64,000 nt of DNA. Origin: Glebionis coronaria. Lineage: Eukaryota > Streptophyta > Magnoliopsida > Asterales > Asteraceae. Position 1 is the first letter of the stretch; each line of letters begins with the position of its first letter. A model generated the notes under the pieces. That model saw nothing but the letters and a program-made list of their open reading frames with translations. It did not search any database and was not told the DNA's origin. Of the stretch, positions 47,755-58,478 are shown piece after piece. The stretch is taken from assembly GCA_025667525.1 (NCBI GenBank), contig CM046881.1:32224665-32288664 (forward strand). Reading direction: 5' to 3'. Made by a program: the position numbers and the translations under genes.

Positions 47755-48819
47755 GGGAAACCCTAAACTAGCTGGTGAAGCTTTGTTGATGCTGAGAATA
47801 AATCGCAGCCTTGATTCCATCTTTTCTCTCTCATTTTCTTGATCAACGACTGGAAACCATTACCCTATCCCTCGGATCGCTAGCCTGGAAGGGTGGTGTG
47901 CTAGTTGAGTTTGTTGGTATATGATGTGTCTTGATTTAATTGGAGGAGATTTGGTGGTTAGGTGTTACAACCAATCATGATATAGCCTTGATGAGAGAGA
48001 GTGCCATGTCATTCCACCATGAGCTTCCGAAAAAAAAGATGATTTAATTATAGGGCGTGTGATATACGCGCCTTCAATTGAACAAAAGCCCCAATTAATT
48101 TTACTGATTAGGGTTTGGAAAGTGGGTAAAAAGGGTGTCTGCGTTTGTTTGAGAGAGAGAGAGGAGTTGGTAACATTGTTTGTATCAAATAATAATGGGT
48201 GTGGGTGGGTAAATGTTTAATAAAAGTGAATGGGAGTTGAGGTTTGACCAAGAAAGCTTTTCTGGTTTATATCAAAAATAAACGTTTGACTGAAATTTTT
48301 TTACAACTTTCCATTTGAAACGGACTGTTAACTTTGGGCTTGGGCCCAAGTTAAATTTATGCTTCATCCGTCCCCTTTAAATGAAGTTTCCAAGTAATGG
48401 GCTTTTGGCCCATATTTTAGATATCTTAAACTCTTAATGGGCTTATGGGCCCAATACCCAAATGTGGGACCCACAAGCCCAAATAATCTTCAAAAAGATT
48501 AATTCCACTAAAATCGAGCTCGATTTCGGCTTCCTTGATATTTCCTTTAAACCCGTGTTGATTTTTTCTGGTTTTCGTGAACTTTGGTTTCTTTTGGTAC
48601 ACTTTTGGTTCCTTGACTTTGTCTTTGTCTCTTTCTTGGACTTTTCTTCAACATTTGACCGTAAATCTAGTGTTTTCTTTCCTTTTGATCTTTGGTACCT
48701 ATTTCACACAAAAACACAAAACCACGCGTAATTCCGACTTTTACGATATTAAACACATGATTAGGTCTTATTTTTCATTGATTTTAGTGGCAAAAGGATA
48801 AGTGTTTACACACTTGTTA

Positions 48820-50949
48820 AATCCCCTACACTTGACCATTGCAATGACCCCATGCAATGCATAACTTTAAAGCATAAATTTACATTTTTCTCATAATTAA
48901 TCCATCTCGGCCTTTATTAAGATAAACTATTACTACTACAATGAAAAGATAAAAACTTTAAAGGAAACAAAAGTTATAACAATTTATTAACTTGGAAATT
49001 ATTTGATGGTAGCAACTCGTAAAGAAATCTAAGACTTGGATGAGGGCTTTGATGTCATGAATATTAATCACCCTCAAGTTTCACGTTCCCCATACCAAGC
49101 TTAAAACGAGATCATTGTTTACCATAAGTTCTCAAGTTAAAACCACTTATATAAGACAATTGTGTAATACTCTTCTCCAATTCCTAAGTTGTATCTCTAG
49201 CTTTTAAGGATTGTCATTGACCCATAGGCTTATTTGACTTATTCGATATTTATTAGCCAAAAAATGAAGGCAGAACGGTGCAAACCCAACACTCAAAACC
49301 TAACCTCATCCTCAAAAACGTTGTCACTAAAGTAAGCCCACATCAAGGATAATTTAACACGATTTGGGGAATAAATTCCCGGATCCAAAATTTGGCCAAT
49401 AGTACTACTTATTAATTATTCCTCCAAAGTCATGTAGACTTTATGTAGAGTTTAAAAAGTTCACATCATATACCCTTAGGCTCTTTAAGATGTAAAAATG
49501 CTCCTCATCTATTGTCCACACCCTAAGGCTCCTTGAACGATAAACAAGGGAATTGATTTTTGATCAATTTTTATTCAACACTTACCATGCCATACACCCT
49601 AAGGCTCTAATGACAAGGTTCGTGCTACATGTCCTACACCCTAAGGCTCCTTGAGGTCATGTTTTAATCTTATTCTTTCTTATTTATGATATATATAGTA
49701 GGCCAAATTTTGCGGTCCCATGGTCTGAATACCTCCTACTTAGTGGTTATGAGCCACCTTAGTCAGAAGTCCACAACGCTGGCACCCTAAATGTGTTCAT
49801 GCTTTAATTACAAGGAGATAAAAGATTTGGCTAAGAGCTAAGATGTCGAATCTACACCACAAAAATCCTCATTTATTAAGCAATTAAATATACAAGCGGG
49901 AAGAAAGAGCCACAAAAACTCATATAAGCAAGAATTAACCCTTAAACTTATTATCAACTCTATCATCTCTCGTTCTCCACAATTTAAAATCTTAAGGAAT
50001 GGGACTCGTGGATGCTTAGCCTAATAAACCAATTAAGGTTCATATGGTTAAGGATACTAGCTAGAGTAAACTTGGATAAGTAAACTCGGGTTGAGTCAAA
50101 ATATTCACGACGGGCCTAATATATCAAAGATATCTAAACTTGTTAAAACCATTTTATTCATTAATTTATTTTTTGACTTTATTCTTGAAATGTAAAATAT
50201 AAATACGATGCGATGACAAAAGAAAATAAATGAAAATAGATCAAAAATTTGAAAAAAAATGTTGATTTTTTTTTAATTTTCCGGTTAAATGGGGTCAAAT
50301 TCATGGAAAAGCCCACTATAATTCGATAGAAATCCCCCCTACACTTAATATAAACATTGTCCTTAATGTTTAAGCATGTGGGAGAATAAACTACCCTACA
50401 CTTAGGACATTGAGTACGTTGTTTAAATCGAGCTAAGGAAGAGACAACTAAAGTGATTACATTTATTCATCTTATTTATATACATGTATGAATCACAATA
50501 GTAAAAACTTATCGAAGAAACCGGGTACACGAGAACACGGGATCACGGGTCGCGTCAAAAACACCAAAAGTGGATCATTAAAGCACAAATCCCTGCACAA
50601 CATCACAACACACAAACAACCTACTTGGCTCCCCCTACACTTATTGGTGGAAATGGGTGAAGGTGAAAAAATGGTGGAAAAGGTAAAAAACTAGCCTAGT
50701 TATACGATGCTTGATTTATTTATCACGAGTCTCTAGCTCGACTCGATTTCCCGAATGTCATCATTCAAATGGGAAAATCATGGGAAAACCAAGATTTCCA
50801 AGGGAGGAAAATCTCTCCATGATAAAGGGTGAAACATAGTCATATAAGGAATACCCCATGAAAATCCACCCGGGTCAAACACATAATTTCCATCACGAAA
50901 GGAAATAAACCCCGAGGTGGTAAAATCACACAAGGCAAAGAAAAGTGGG
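48820..50949 (-). other. 3' interior of the Athila-like element
   Basis: Homologous over much of its length to 52710-54720 of the inner element (shared AATCCCCTACACTTGACCAT, CTCTCGTTCTCCACA, GGATACTAGCTAGAGTAAAC and others). It contains four CCCT(T/A)AGGCTC(C/T)-type words (49482, 49520, 49609, 49640). No pol is recognised. Near 50880 minus reads VFDPGGFSWGIP, equivalent to the C-terminal FDPG segment of the inner 598-residue frame. Confidence 0.6.
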
Positions 50950-50954
50950 GTACC
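50950..50954. repeat. TSD copy 1 (GTACC) of the three-LTR element
   Basis: GTACC precedes TAATGTAGAG; the same GTACC follows the third LTR at 61857-61861. Confidence 0.85.
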
Positions 50955-51316
50955 TAATGTAGAGATTTTGCATCAATTTAAAGTTCGTTTTCTCGGAGTC
51001 TCTTCGAATTGATCTCGGGTTAATTGTGTGAGATTAGTTGTTCTTGGTGAATCAAATAAAGAGTGGTCGTTGTCTAAAACTATAGGAAAATAAAGACTTG
51101 AAACAATTAAAGATAAAGTAAAGACGGTAAAAAGAAATGACGATGAAAGATTAAAGATTAAAACTTGACGGGAAATAAATGACGAGAATTTAAAGGTAAT
51201 AAAAATAAATGATGCAAATTAAAACTTCAAATAAAAGGAAAGCAAGTAAAAGTGCAAGTAAAGAAAATGGCGGGAAAATAAGTTTAAAAACTGAAAACTA
51301 AAAATCCAATAAAAGG

Positions 51317-51809
51317 CTATTCGGAATGTTTACTATGCGGAATAAAGATGGAAAAACGACCTATGCGGAAAGTGAATGCTATGCGGAAAAAAGAGAAAAT
51401 TCAGCTATGCGGAATAAAATAAAAAGAAGGCTATTCGGAAAAAGTAACACTATGCGGAAAATTAAAGCTATGCGGAAAAAGACTCTATTCGGAATATCTG
51501 AAAAATGACTATGCGGAAAAAGTAGAAAATGTCCTATGCGGAAAGTTCCCCTATGCGGAAAAAGACTCTATTCGGAATATCTGAAAAATGACTATGCGGA
51601 AAAAGTAGAAAATGTCCTATGCGGAAAGTTCCCCTATGCGGAATAATCTCAACATTCCGAATAGGGTTCCTATGCGGAATATTTAAGATATTCCGAATAG
51701 GATTTCCTATGCGGAATATTAAGATATTCCGAATAGGGAAACAAGAAATCAAACCATTCGGAATAATCAATATTCCGAATAAGGGACAAAATTAAGCAGC
51801 TATTCGGAA
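51317..51809. repeat. Decamer array CTATGCGGAA / CTATTCGGAA in LTR1
   Basis: In 493 bp there are 14 exact CTATGCGGAA, 5 exact CTATTCGGAA plus one CATTCGGAA variant, and 3 exact inverted TTCCGAATAG plus one TTCCGAATAA variant. Spacing is irregular (about 10-30 bp), apart from an 83-bp tandem duplication (51468-51633). At the high end, direct and inverted units form short-loop hairpins (such as ATTCCGAATAGG-GTT-CCTATGCGGAAT). It lies downstream of the LTR TATA box. Confidence 0.95.
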
Positions 51810-52239
51810 AGATTTCTGGGCAAGAACAGTAAAGCAGACGAGTAAACAGGGGACACGGATTTGAGCAAATCTAAACAAATCAAACCAAAAGATTAAACCA
51901 AAACGACCAATAAACATCAACTAACAATAATCAATCAACACAAATCATCAAAACTAACAAACAAAGCCAAATCAATCAAAACCCACTTGATTGAAAAATA
52001 AGAAAACTTAAGAACATGAACACAAAGATTAAGAGCAAATCAAGAAAGAAAGGAAGAAGGAGATTGACAATAAAGTAAAGATTAACATCAATGAAATGGA
52101 AACTTACTTGGAATTAAAAGAAAATTAAAGGTGCATTACATGAAGATAAGGTGCATAAAATTAAAGAACATGAAAATGAAAATGGTGGAAGGATGGGTTG
52201 TCAAGCCACCAACAACCCTCAACAAATGAGGTTGGTTGG

Positions 52240-52248
52240 TATTTATAG
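52240..52248 (-). promoter_or_regulatory. TATA box of LTR1 (same in LTR2 and LTR3)
   Basis: CTATAAATA on minus, about 460 nt from the LTR start. Equivalents are at 58009-58017 and 61387-61395. Transcripts would start about 30 nt beyond, so the decamer array lies in the transcribed leader. Confidence 0.55.
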
Positions 52249-52709
52249 GGAGATTAGGGAGGAGCTTAGGAAGCTTCCTCCCTCTTTCTTCTTTTCCTTA
52301 ATTGCACACTTAAGTCCTTGGTCTTCTTAATCTTTAGTTAATCTTCTTAATACTTGGACTTGTCTTGGGATTTCTTCAAACTCGTCTTGTAATCTTCAAT
52401 AAATTAGACTTGAGTTTTTCGGCTTTTTGTAAACTTCCGTCTTTTGACTTTTTCTTCGATAAATCTTCAGAATTGGTCTTGGACTTCCGTTCTTTTTCCA
52501 CTCTTGATCTTTCGACTTCATCTTTCGTCTTTTTCTTCGATAAAAGCTCGTGAATGCCGTGTTTTCTCCACTTTTCACCTTTTCGTCCTAAATCACAACA
52601 AAAACACAAACCACGCATAATTCCGACATAAATGACATAAAATACACGTTTTGGCTCGGTTATTATTGTAATTAAGTGGTAAAAAGGATGGGTGTTTACA
52701 CACCTATCA

Positions 52710-54720
52710 AATCCCCTACACTTGACCATTGCAATGTCCTCATGCAATGCATTAGTTACAAAGCATGTTTACATTTTTCATCATAATCAATCCACGTTGG
52801 CCTTTATTAAAGAGATAGAAAATTATAAAAATGCAAAGCAAAGAAATTAAAAGCATACCTTGGGTTTTGAAAATGCCATGAATAATCATCATCCTCAACT
52901 TTTCACTTTCTCCATACCAAGCTTAAAAACGAGATCATTGTTATTATAAGTTAGTAAACTAACACGAACTCATGTGGGCCAATTATTCACTTAGACTCCC
53001 TTATTCCTAAGGGTATCTCTTATATTTTATTGTTGTCTTGAATGATCACGAAGATGCATTGTTTGACTTATTTCGATAGTTATTTAGTCTGAAAATAAAG
53101 TGCACGATTTAATCAATAGTTAGCTAAAGGACCAAATCTTTTAAAACTGCTTCTCGGGATATCAGAAAGTTCATATCTTGGCATAACTTGGTTCGCGATT
53201 TGAGACCTTTCTCGGGCCGATATTTGGTAGCGACTTCATACTTCAAATCTTGAGAGACGTTCATGAAATAATGGTCTTCTCTTCATAATTGGAATTTCTT
53301 CACTTGGAATTTTCGAGAGATTCTTCATATATGGACCACGACTTCTTCATTTTTCTCCAATCTTTATTTTGGATTTTGATATACAACGATCCGCCTCCTT
53401 TATTGACTTGGATCTATTTATCCTCATACCTTGTTAGGGTCTTTTCGGATACACTTCTCCATGACTTTTGGGGAGTTTTTGCTTTTCGTCGTGTGTCTCG
53501 ATCCTTCATATTGATTTTCGATAAATGATTCTTCACATCACTTTTGGATCTTTAGCAACGAAACATAGCCCTCATGCCTTGTTAGGGCCTTTTCGGACTC
53601 GCCAATCTTCGCGCCCCGCTTCATAAGTTATGCCTTGGCTATGAACTCTCGTCATTACCGAGCAACTTTTAAACGATCTGGGGCTAGAAGCTAAGTAACT
53701 TTTCAAATCGTGCAACCTTATTTATTAGCAGATAAATTTATTAGCAAGCGATGGGAGAATAGGCTTATAACTAACTCACATAAATTCACGAAAGAATACC
53801 GACTTATAATTGGCTCTATCATCTCTCGTTCTCCACAGTTTAAAATCTCAAGTAATGAGACTCGTGGATACTTAGCCTATTAAATCAAAGTTTTGGGTTT
53901 TCGAGTCGCCTATAGGATCTTGCAAATTCTTAGACTCTTTCAAGTTTAGAAATCGCATCTTAAAGTTCCCTTGATAAACGACTCTCTAGGATCAATTATA
54001 GGAACTTGCGAAAAGTTCTTGTTCTTAACCCGTGAGAGTTCAGACTTTCGCGTTTTATAGCTCCCTATATAAAAGCCTAGCAAAACTTGACTTAAACACG
54101 TTAAGGATACTAGCTAGAGTAAACTCGGATTGAGTCAAAAGATTCACAACGTTTGAAAATTAAACCACTTATTAAACATTTATGCAAGCAAAGAAAGAAA
54201 ATAGCTATACAAAAGGGAAAAACTAATAGGCCAAAATAGATCAAAAATTTTGAAAAATGTCGAAAAATTGATTTTCCGGTTAAAATGAGGACCAATACAA
54301 GGAAAAGACCACTTAACTTCGATAGAAGTCCCCCCTACACTTAAGATAAACATTGTCCTCAATGTTTAAGCATGTGGGAGTAAACTCCCCTACACTTAGG
54401 ACATTGTGCACTTTGTTTAAATCTCGCTAAGGAAGAGACAACTAAAGAGATTCCAATTTTAATATTGAGAAATATAAAATAGTGAATCGAAAAGAGTTTA
54501 GGATAGAACCGGGAAGAAGGGAACACAGAATCACGGTTCGTCAAGAGTCATCAAGAGTGTGTCTTTGAAGCTCTAATCCCTGTAATGATAAGAAAGAAAA
54601 CAAGAAACTCCAACGGGGGCTCCCCCCTACACTTATGATGAAAATAGATAGGTAATTGGGTTGCCTCCCAAAAAGCGCTTGTTTTTGTTGACCGAGTCAC
54701 GAGCCTGACTCGTCCCCGAA
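52710..54720 (-). other. Interior A, 3' non-coding part
   Basis: On minus this is downstream of the 598-codon frame. It begins at the LTR with a PPT-like AAGTGTAGGGGATT. No frame is recognised. It is shared nearly base-for-base with interior B up to 54332, and more distantly with 48820-50640. Confidence 0.7.
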
Positions 54721-56517
54721 TTAAATGGTCCATGGGGAAGCCTCAAATGTGATACCGGGATCAAAGACCTTGTCCTCGTTCCCGGTTGACATCAATAAGG
54801 GAGAGGCGGGGGGATAAGTCTTGAATAGGAGAAAAACCCTTTCGACATACGAAAAGTATGTGAAATCAAGATCCACGGGAGGTGGGTTGGGTATAGTAAG
54901 CACATTGTCCTCCCCCAAAGACAATAGATGCTGAGCAAGCGGCAAAGCCGTATTGTTATCAATTATAGCATAATCAATGTCACCTCCCGGGTCAAAGCAC
55001 TCATCCTCCGAGATAGTCTCTAAAGGGGAGGATGAAAGGTGCTCGAGAGGGGGACTTGGGACAATATCATCCTGCAACAAAGTATCAAAAAATATAATGT
55101 CCCCCTCCGTGTCATAGTCATCAATACCTGGAGGGATGGAGTGGATATCGATTTCTTCCTGCAATGGGTCATTATCTTCAACGGTAGGAGGAGATGTAGG
55201 TAAAGGCTTGGAAATATCAAGAGAAGTCAACTCTTCGATTTGAGCAATAAGAAGGTGCACTTTTCGTAATCTATCGCGAAGAAGTACGTCTTCCACCTCA
55301 TCCACAAGATCATGTTCATCAGTGAACTTCTCGTAAACCGGAGAGAATAAATCGTCATCACTTGCATCTCCCGGTGGAGATTGAGAAATTTCAAAAGTGA
55401 AATTCTCATAGCAGAGAGAAGAATCGACATCACTAGGATCGACCTCTTCTGTAAGAGCAATGTCGTCCTCAGGCTCCATAGCAGGTAAGTCACAAACCTC
55501 ATCATCCAATACTTTGTCGAGAACAACATCACTCAGCTCATTCAATGAATCTAGATTCGTAGATACAGTAGGAACATCGACAGTAGGAGCAACTTCAGAA
55601 GATTGGTTGAAAGTGTAGACATCATCGTCGTCGTCATCATCATAATAGATGGGACGAGTCCAGTTAGGAGTGACGTAGTCGGCTAACTCTTCCTTGATAA
55701 CCTCCACATCTTTAAGAAGCTCATGCAGCAACTTTTGTTGTTCATCGCCCTGAGTATGTTCAATTTCACCAATTCTATCCCACGCTGTAAGTAAACATTT
55801 AGGTGTAGAAAAGAAGGGAAAACGACGAAATTGGCTCAGAAAGGTGTCGGTGGTTTTCAAGGTTTCGTCCACATCAAGCAACGGTTGCCTTTCCTGATGT
55901 AAGTCAGCTCGAAGTTGAGCCATACTTTCTAGAATGCCATTCAAAGAGGTGAGTTGATGATCAAGACTAGTTTGCTGAGAAGATTGATGATTGAGGGTGT
56001 GATGTGGGGGCTCAAAATGTTGAAAACCTGAATTATAGCATGATTGTGGCTCATAGTAGTTCATCGGGTGGGAAGAATTAGAAACCGGGTTTGTTTCATA
56101 ATAATCCATAGGTGAGGAAAACTGAGGACACGGATTTTGCTCATAATAATTCGTTGGTTGACAATAGGAAGTATCGTGAGGACCCCCACAGTTGTTGCAG
56201 AACGGTTGAGGAGAAAGACTGGGTGCATCTTGTGGATAGCTATTTTCATAGTCATAATTGTACCCTGGTTCATGCCCATGATCATACGGGTATGGAACCG
56301 GGCACGAAATATGCCAATGAGAATCGCTTCCACAATAGGTGCACGTGGGAATAGGGTGTGGGTTCAAAAAGGACGAATTAGTCGAGTTGCACAAAGGACA
56401 AAATCCGAATTGTGTGTTGTCGATATCGTTTCCGCACCGCTCACATGTACACCATTGACAAGAGTCATTCCCAGACAGTTGTCTCCCGCACCCGACGCAA
56501 TTGACATAAAAATCCAT
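54721..56517 (-). CDS. 598-residue zinc-knuckle protein of a non-autonomous retrotransposon
   Basis: Intact frame from an ATG about 190 nt downstream of the PBS. N-terminal Cys pairs (C7-x2-C10, C20-x2-C23, C25-x2-C28, C40-x2-C43) are followed by two retroviral-type zinc knuckles: C59-x2-C62-x4-H67-x4-C72, and C107-x2-C110-x3-H114-x4-C119. Next come a Tyr/Pro/Gln-rich stretch, a helical segment around 185-290 (LNGILESMAQLRADLHQERQ, LLHELLKDVEVIKEELADY), a run of seven Asp, and a long acidic C-terminus with repeated FDPG motifs (ECFDPGGDIDY; KVFDPGITFE). The knuckle CGGPH resembles that of the outer element's gag, so an RNA-binding, gag-like role is inferred. No protease, RT or integrase motif is present. 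I recognise the family only as an uncharacterised retroelement protein. Confidence 0.75.
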   Translation of the reverse strand: MDFYVNCVGCGRQLSGNDSCQWCTCERCGNDIDNTQFGFCPLCNSTNSSFLNPHPIPTCTYCGSDSHWHISCPVPYPYDHGHEPGYNYDYENSYPQDAPSLSPQPFCNNCGGPHDTSYCQPTNYYEQNPCPQFSSPMDYYETNPVSNSSHPMNYYEPQSCYNSGFQHFEPPHHTLNHQSSQQTSLDHQLTSLNGILESMAQLRADLHQERQPLLDVDETLKTTDTFLSQFRRFPFFSTPKCLLTAWDRIGEIEHTQGDEQQKLLHELLKDVEVIKEELADYVTPNWTRPIYYDDDDDDDVYTFNQSSEVAPTVDVPTVSTNLDSLNELSDVVLDKVLDDEVCDLPAMEPEDDIALTEEVDPSDVDSSLCYENFTFEISQSPPGDASDDDLFSPVYEKFTDEHDLVDEVEDVLLRDRLRKVHLLIAQIEELTSLDISKPLPTSPPTVEDNDPLQEEIDIHSIPPGIDDYDTEGDIIFFDTLLQDDIVPSPPLEHLSSSPLETISEDECFDPGGDIDYAIIDNNTALPLAQHLLSLGEDNVLTIPNPPPVDLDFTYFSYVERVFLLFKTYPPASPLLMSTGNEDKVFDPGITFEASPWTI

Positions 56518-56705
56518 GGAGAAAGATAGATAAGCAAGAAGAATATTTTTGGTGCAAAACCTTAAACAAGAAATGCTTTTTATGATTTTTCAAATGTTTT
56601 TGGTATTTTTGAAAATATATGACAAGAAAAATAACGTTCACGAGTGAACGGATCCCAAAATCCAACGCTTCACTCACAAAAAACCTTCAATCTTCACGAA
56701 AAGAG
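56518..56705 (-). other. Leader between PBS and the 598-codon frame
   Basis: On minus, the untranslated leader after the PBS. It has A/T-rich stretches and GAAAAGAGCC beside the PBS. Nothing else seen. Confidence 0.5.
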
Positions 56706-56720
56706 CCGGCAGCGGCGCCA
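56706..56720 (-). other. PBS of interior A, tRNA-Asp type
   Basis: TGGCGCCGCTGCCGG on minus, 3 nt after the LTR end. The tRNA-Asp complement used by Athila-type elements is close to TGGCGCCGTTGCCGGGGA, so the match is good for 15 nt and then lost (CTCTTTT). Confidence 0.8.
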
Positions 56721-56723
56721 TTT

Positions 56724-58478
56724 TAATGTAGAGATTTTGCATCAATTTAAAGTTCGTTTTCTCGGAGTCTCTTCGAATTGATCTCGGGTTAATTGTGTGA
56801 GATTAGTTGTTCTTGGTGAATCAAATAAAGAGTGGTCGTTGTCTAAAACTATAGGAAAATAAAGACTTGAAACAATTAAAGATAAAGTAAAGACGGTAAA
56901 AAGAAATGACGATGAAAGATTAAAGATTAAAACTTGACGGGAAATAAATGACGAGAATTTAAAGGTAATAAAAATAAATGATGCAAATTAAAACTTCAAA
57001 TAAAAGGAAAGCAAGTAAAAGTGCAAGTAAAGAAAATGGCGGGAAAATAAGTTTAAAAACTGAAAACTAAAAATCCAATAAAAGGCTATTCGGAATGTTT
57101 ACTATGCGGAATAAAGATGGAAAAACGACCTATGCGGAAAGTGAATGCTATGCGGAAAAAAGAGAAAATTCAGCTATGCGGAATAAAATAAAAAGAAGGC
57201 TATTCGGAAAAAGTAACACTATGCGGAAAATTAAAGCTATGCGGAAAAAGACTCTATTCGGAATATCTGAAAAATGACTATGCGGAAAAAGTAGAAAATG
57301 TCCTATGCGGAAAGTTCCCCTATGCGGAAAAAGACTCTATTCGGAATATCTGAAAAATGACTATGCGGAAAAAGTAGAAAATGTCCTATGCGGAAAGTTC
57401 CCCTATGCGGAATAATCTCAACATTCCGAATAGGGTTCCTATGCGGAATATTTAAGATATTCCGAATAGGATTTCCTATGCGGAATATTAAGATATTCCG
57501 AATAGGGAAACAAGAAATCAAACCATTCGGAATAATCAATATTCCGAATAAGGGACAAAATTAAGCAGCTATTCGGAAAGATTTCTGGGCAAGAACAGTA
57601 AAGCAGACGAGTAAACAGGGGACACGGATTTGAGCAAATCTAAACAAATCAAACCAAAAGATTAAACCAAAACGACCAATAAACATCAACTAACAATAAT
57701 CAATCAACACAAATCATCAAAACTAACAAACAAAGCCAAATCAATCAAAACCCACTTGATTGAAAAATAAGAAAACTTAAGAACATGAACACAAAGATTA
57801 AGAGCAAATCAAGAAAGAAAGGAAGAAGGAGATTGACAATAAAGTAAAGATTAACATCAATGAAATGGAAACTTACTTGGAATTAAAAGAAAATTAAAGG
57901 TGCATTACATGAAGATAAGGTGCATAAAATTAAAGAACATGAAAATGAAAATGGTGGAAGGATGGGTTGTCAAGCTACCAACAACCCTCAACAAATGAGG
58001 TTGGTTGGTATTTATAGGGAGATTAGGGAGGAGCTTAGGAAGCTTCCTCCCTCTTTCTTCTTTTCCTTAATTGCACACTTAAGTCCTTGGTCTTCTTAAT
58101 CTTTAGTTAATCTTCTTAATACTTGGACTTGTCTTGGGATTTCTTCAAACTCGTCTTGTAATCTTCAATAAATTAGACTTGAGTTTTTCGGCTTTTTGTA
58201 AACTTCCGTCTTTTGACTTTTTCTTCGATAAATCTTCAGAATTGGTCTTGGACTTCCGTTCTTTTTCCACTCTTGATCTTTCGACTTCATCTTTCGTCTT
58301 TTTCTTCGATAAAAGCTCGTGAATGCCGTGTTTTCTCCACTTTTCACCTTTTCGTCCTAAATCACAACAAAAACACAAACCACGCATAATTCCGACATAA
58401 ATGACATAAAATACACGTTTTGGCTCGGTTATTATTGTAATTAAGTGGTAAAAAGGATGGGTGTTTACACACCTATCA
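56724..58478 (-). repeat. LTR2 (1755 bp), shared central LTR
   Basis: Essentially identical to LTR1 (one visible change, CAAGCTACC for CAAGCCACC at about 57976). Decamer array at 57086-57578. It serves as 5' LTR of interior A and 3' LTR of interior B. No TSD beside it. Confidence 0.93.
57086..57578. repeat. Decamer array in LTR2
   Basis: Same units and order as in LTR1, without visible change. Confidence 0.95.

Larger units (their letters stand above)
46003..48819 (-). repeat. 3' LTR of the Athila-like element
   Basis: Boundaries are inferred by alignment to the inner LTRs: TAATGTAG... at the low end and ...GTTTACACACTTGTTA before AATCCCCTACACTTGACC at the high end. A minus TATA box lies at 47747-47754. 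Downstream of it (46640-47290) is a long stretch of repeated AATAAGCA/CAGCAAA words, and near the end a tRNA-like segment (46530-46598). The left TSD candidate is AACGT (45998-46002); its partner lies outside the window. Confidence 0.75.
50955..52709 (-). repeat. LTR1 (1755 bp), 3' LTR
   Basis: Minus TGATAGGTGTGTAAACACCC ... CTCTACATTA. TATA box at 52240-52248 (minus CTATAAATA). Decamer array at 51317-51809. The minus frames of about 123 codons at its high end are present in all three LTRs but match nothing I know and cross the LTR edge. Confidence 0.93.

Noticed and set aside
51326..51508. 60-codon plus frame (MFTMRNKDGKTTYAESE...) repeated at 57095 and 60487
   Set aside because: It is made by the CTATGCGGAA array (ATGCGGAA read as Met-Arg), is antisense to the element and has no protein-like features.
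51317..51809. CRISPR-like look of the decamer array
   Set aside because: Repeats are only 10 bp, spacing is irregular, units occur in both orientations, and the context is a plant LTR retrotransposon.
52376..52747. 123-codon minus frame present at all three LTR high ends
   Set aside because: It crosses the PPT/LTR boundary in LTR1 and LTR2 and changes its N-terminus in LTR3. It is Lys/Glu/Ser low complexity in U3 and probably not translated.
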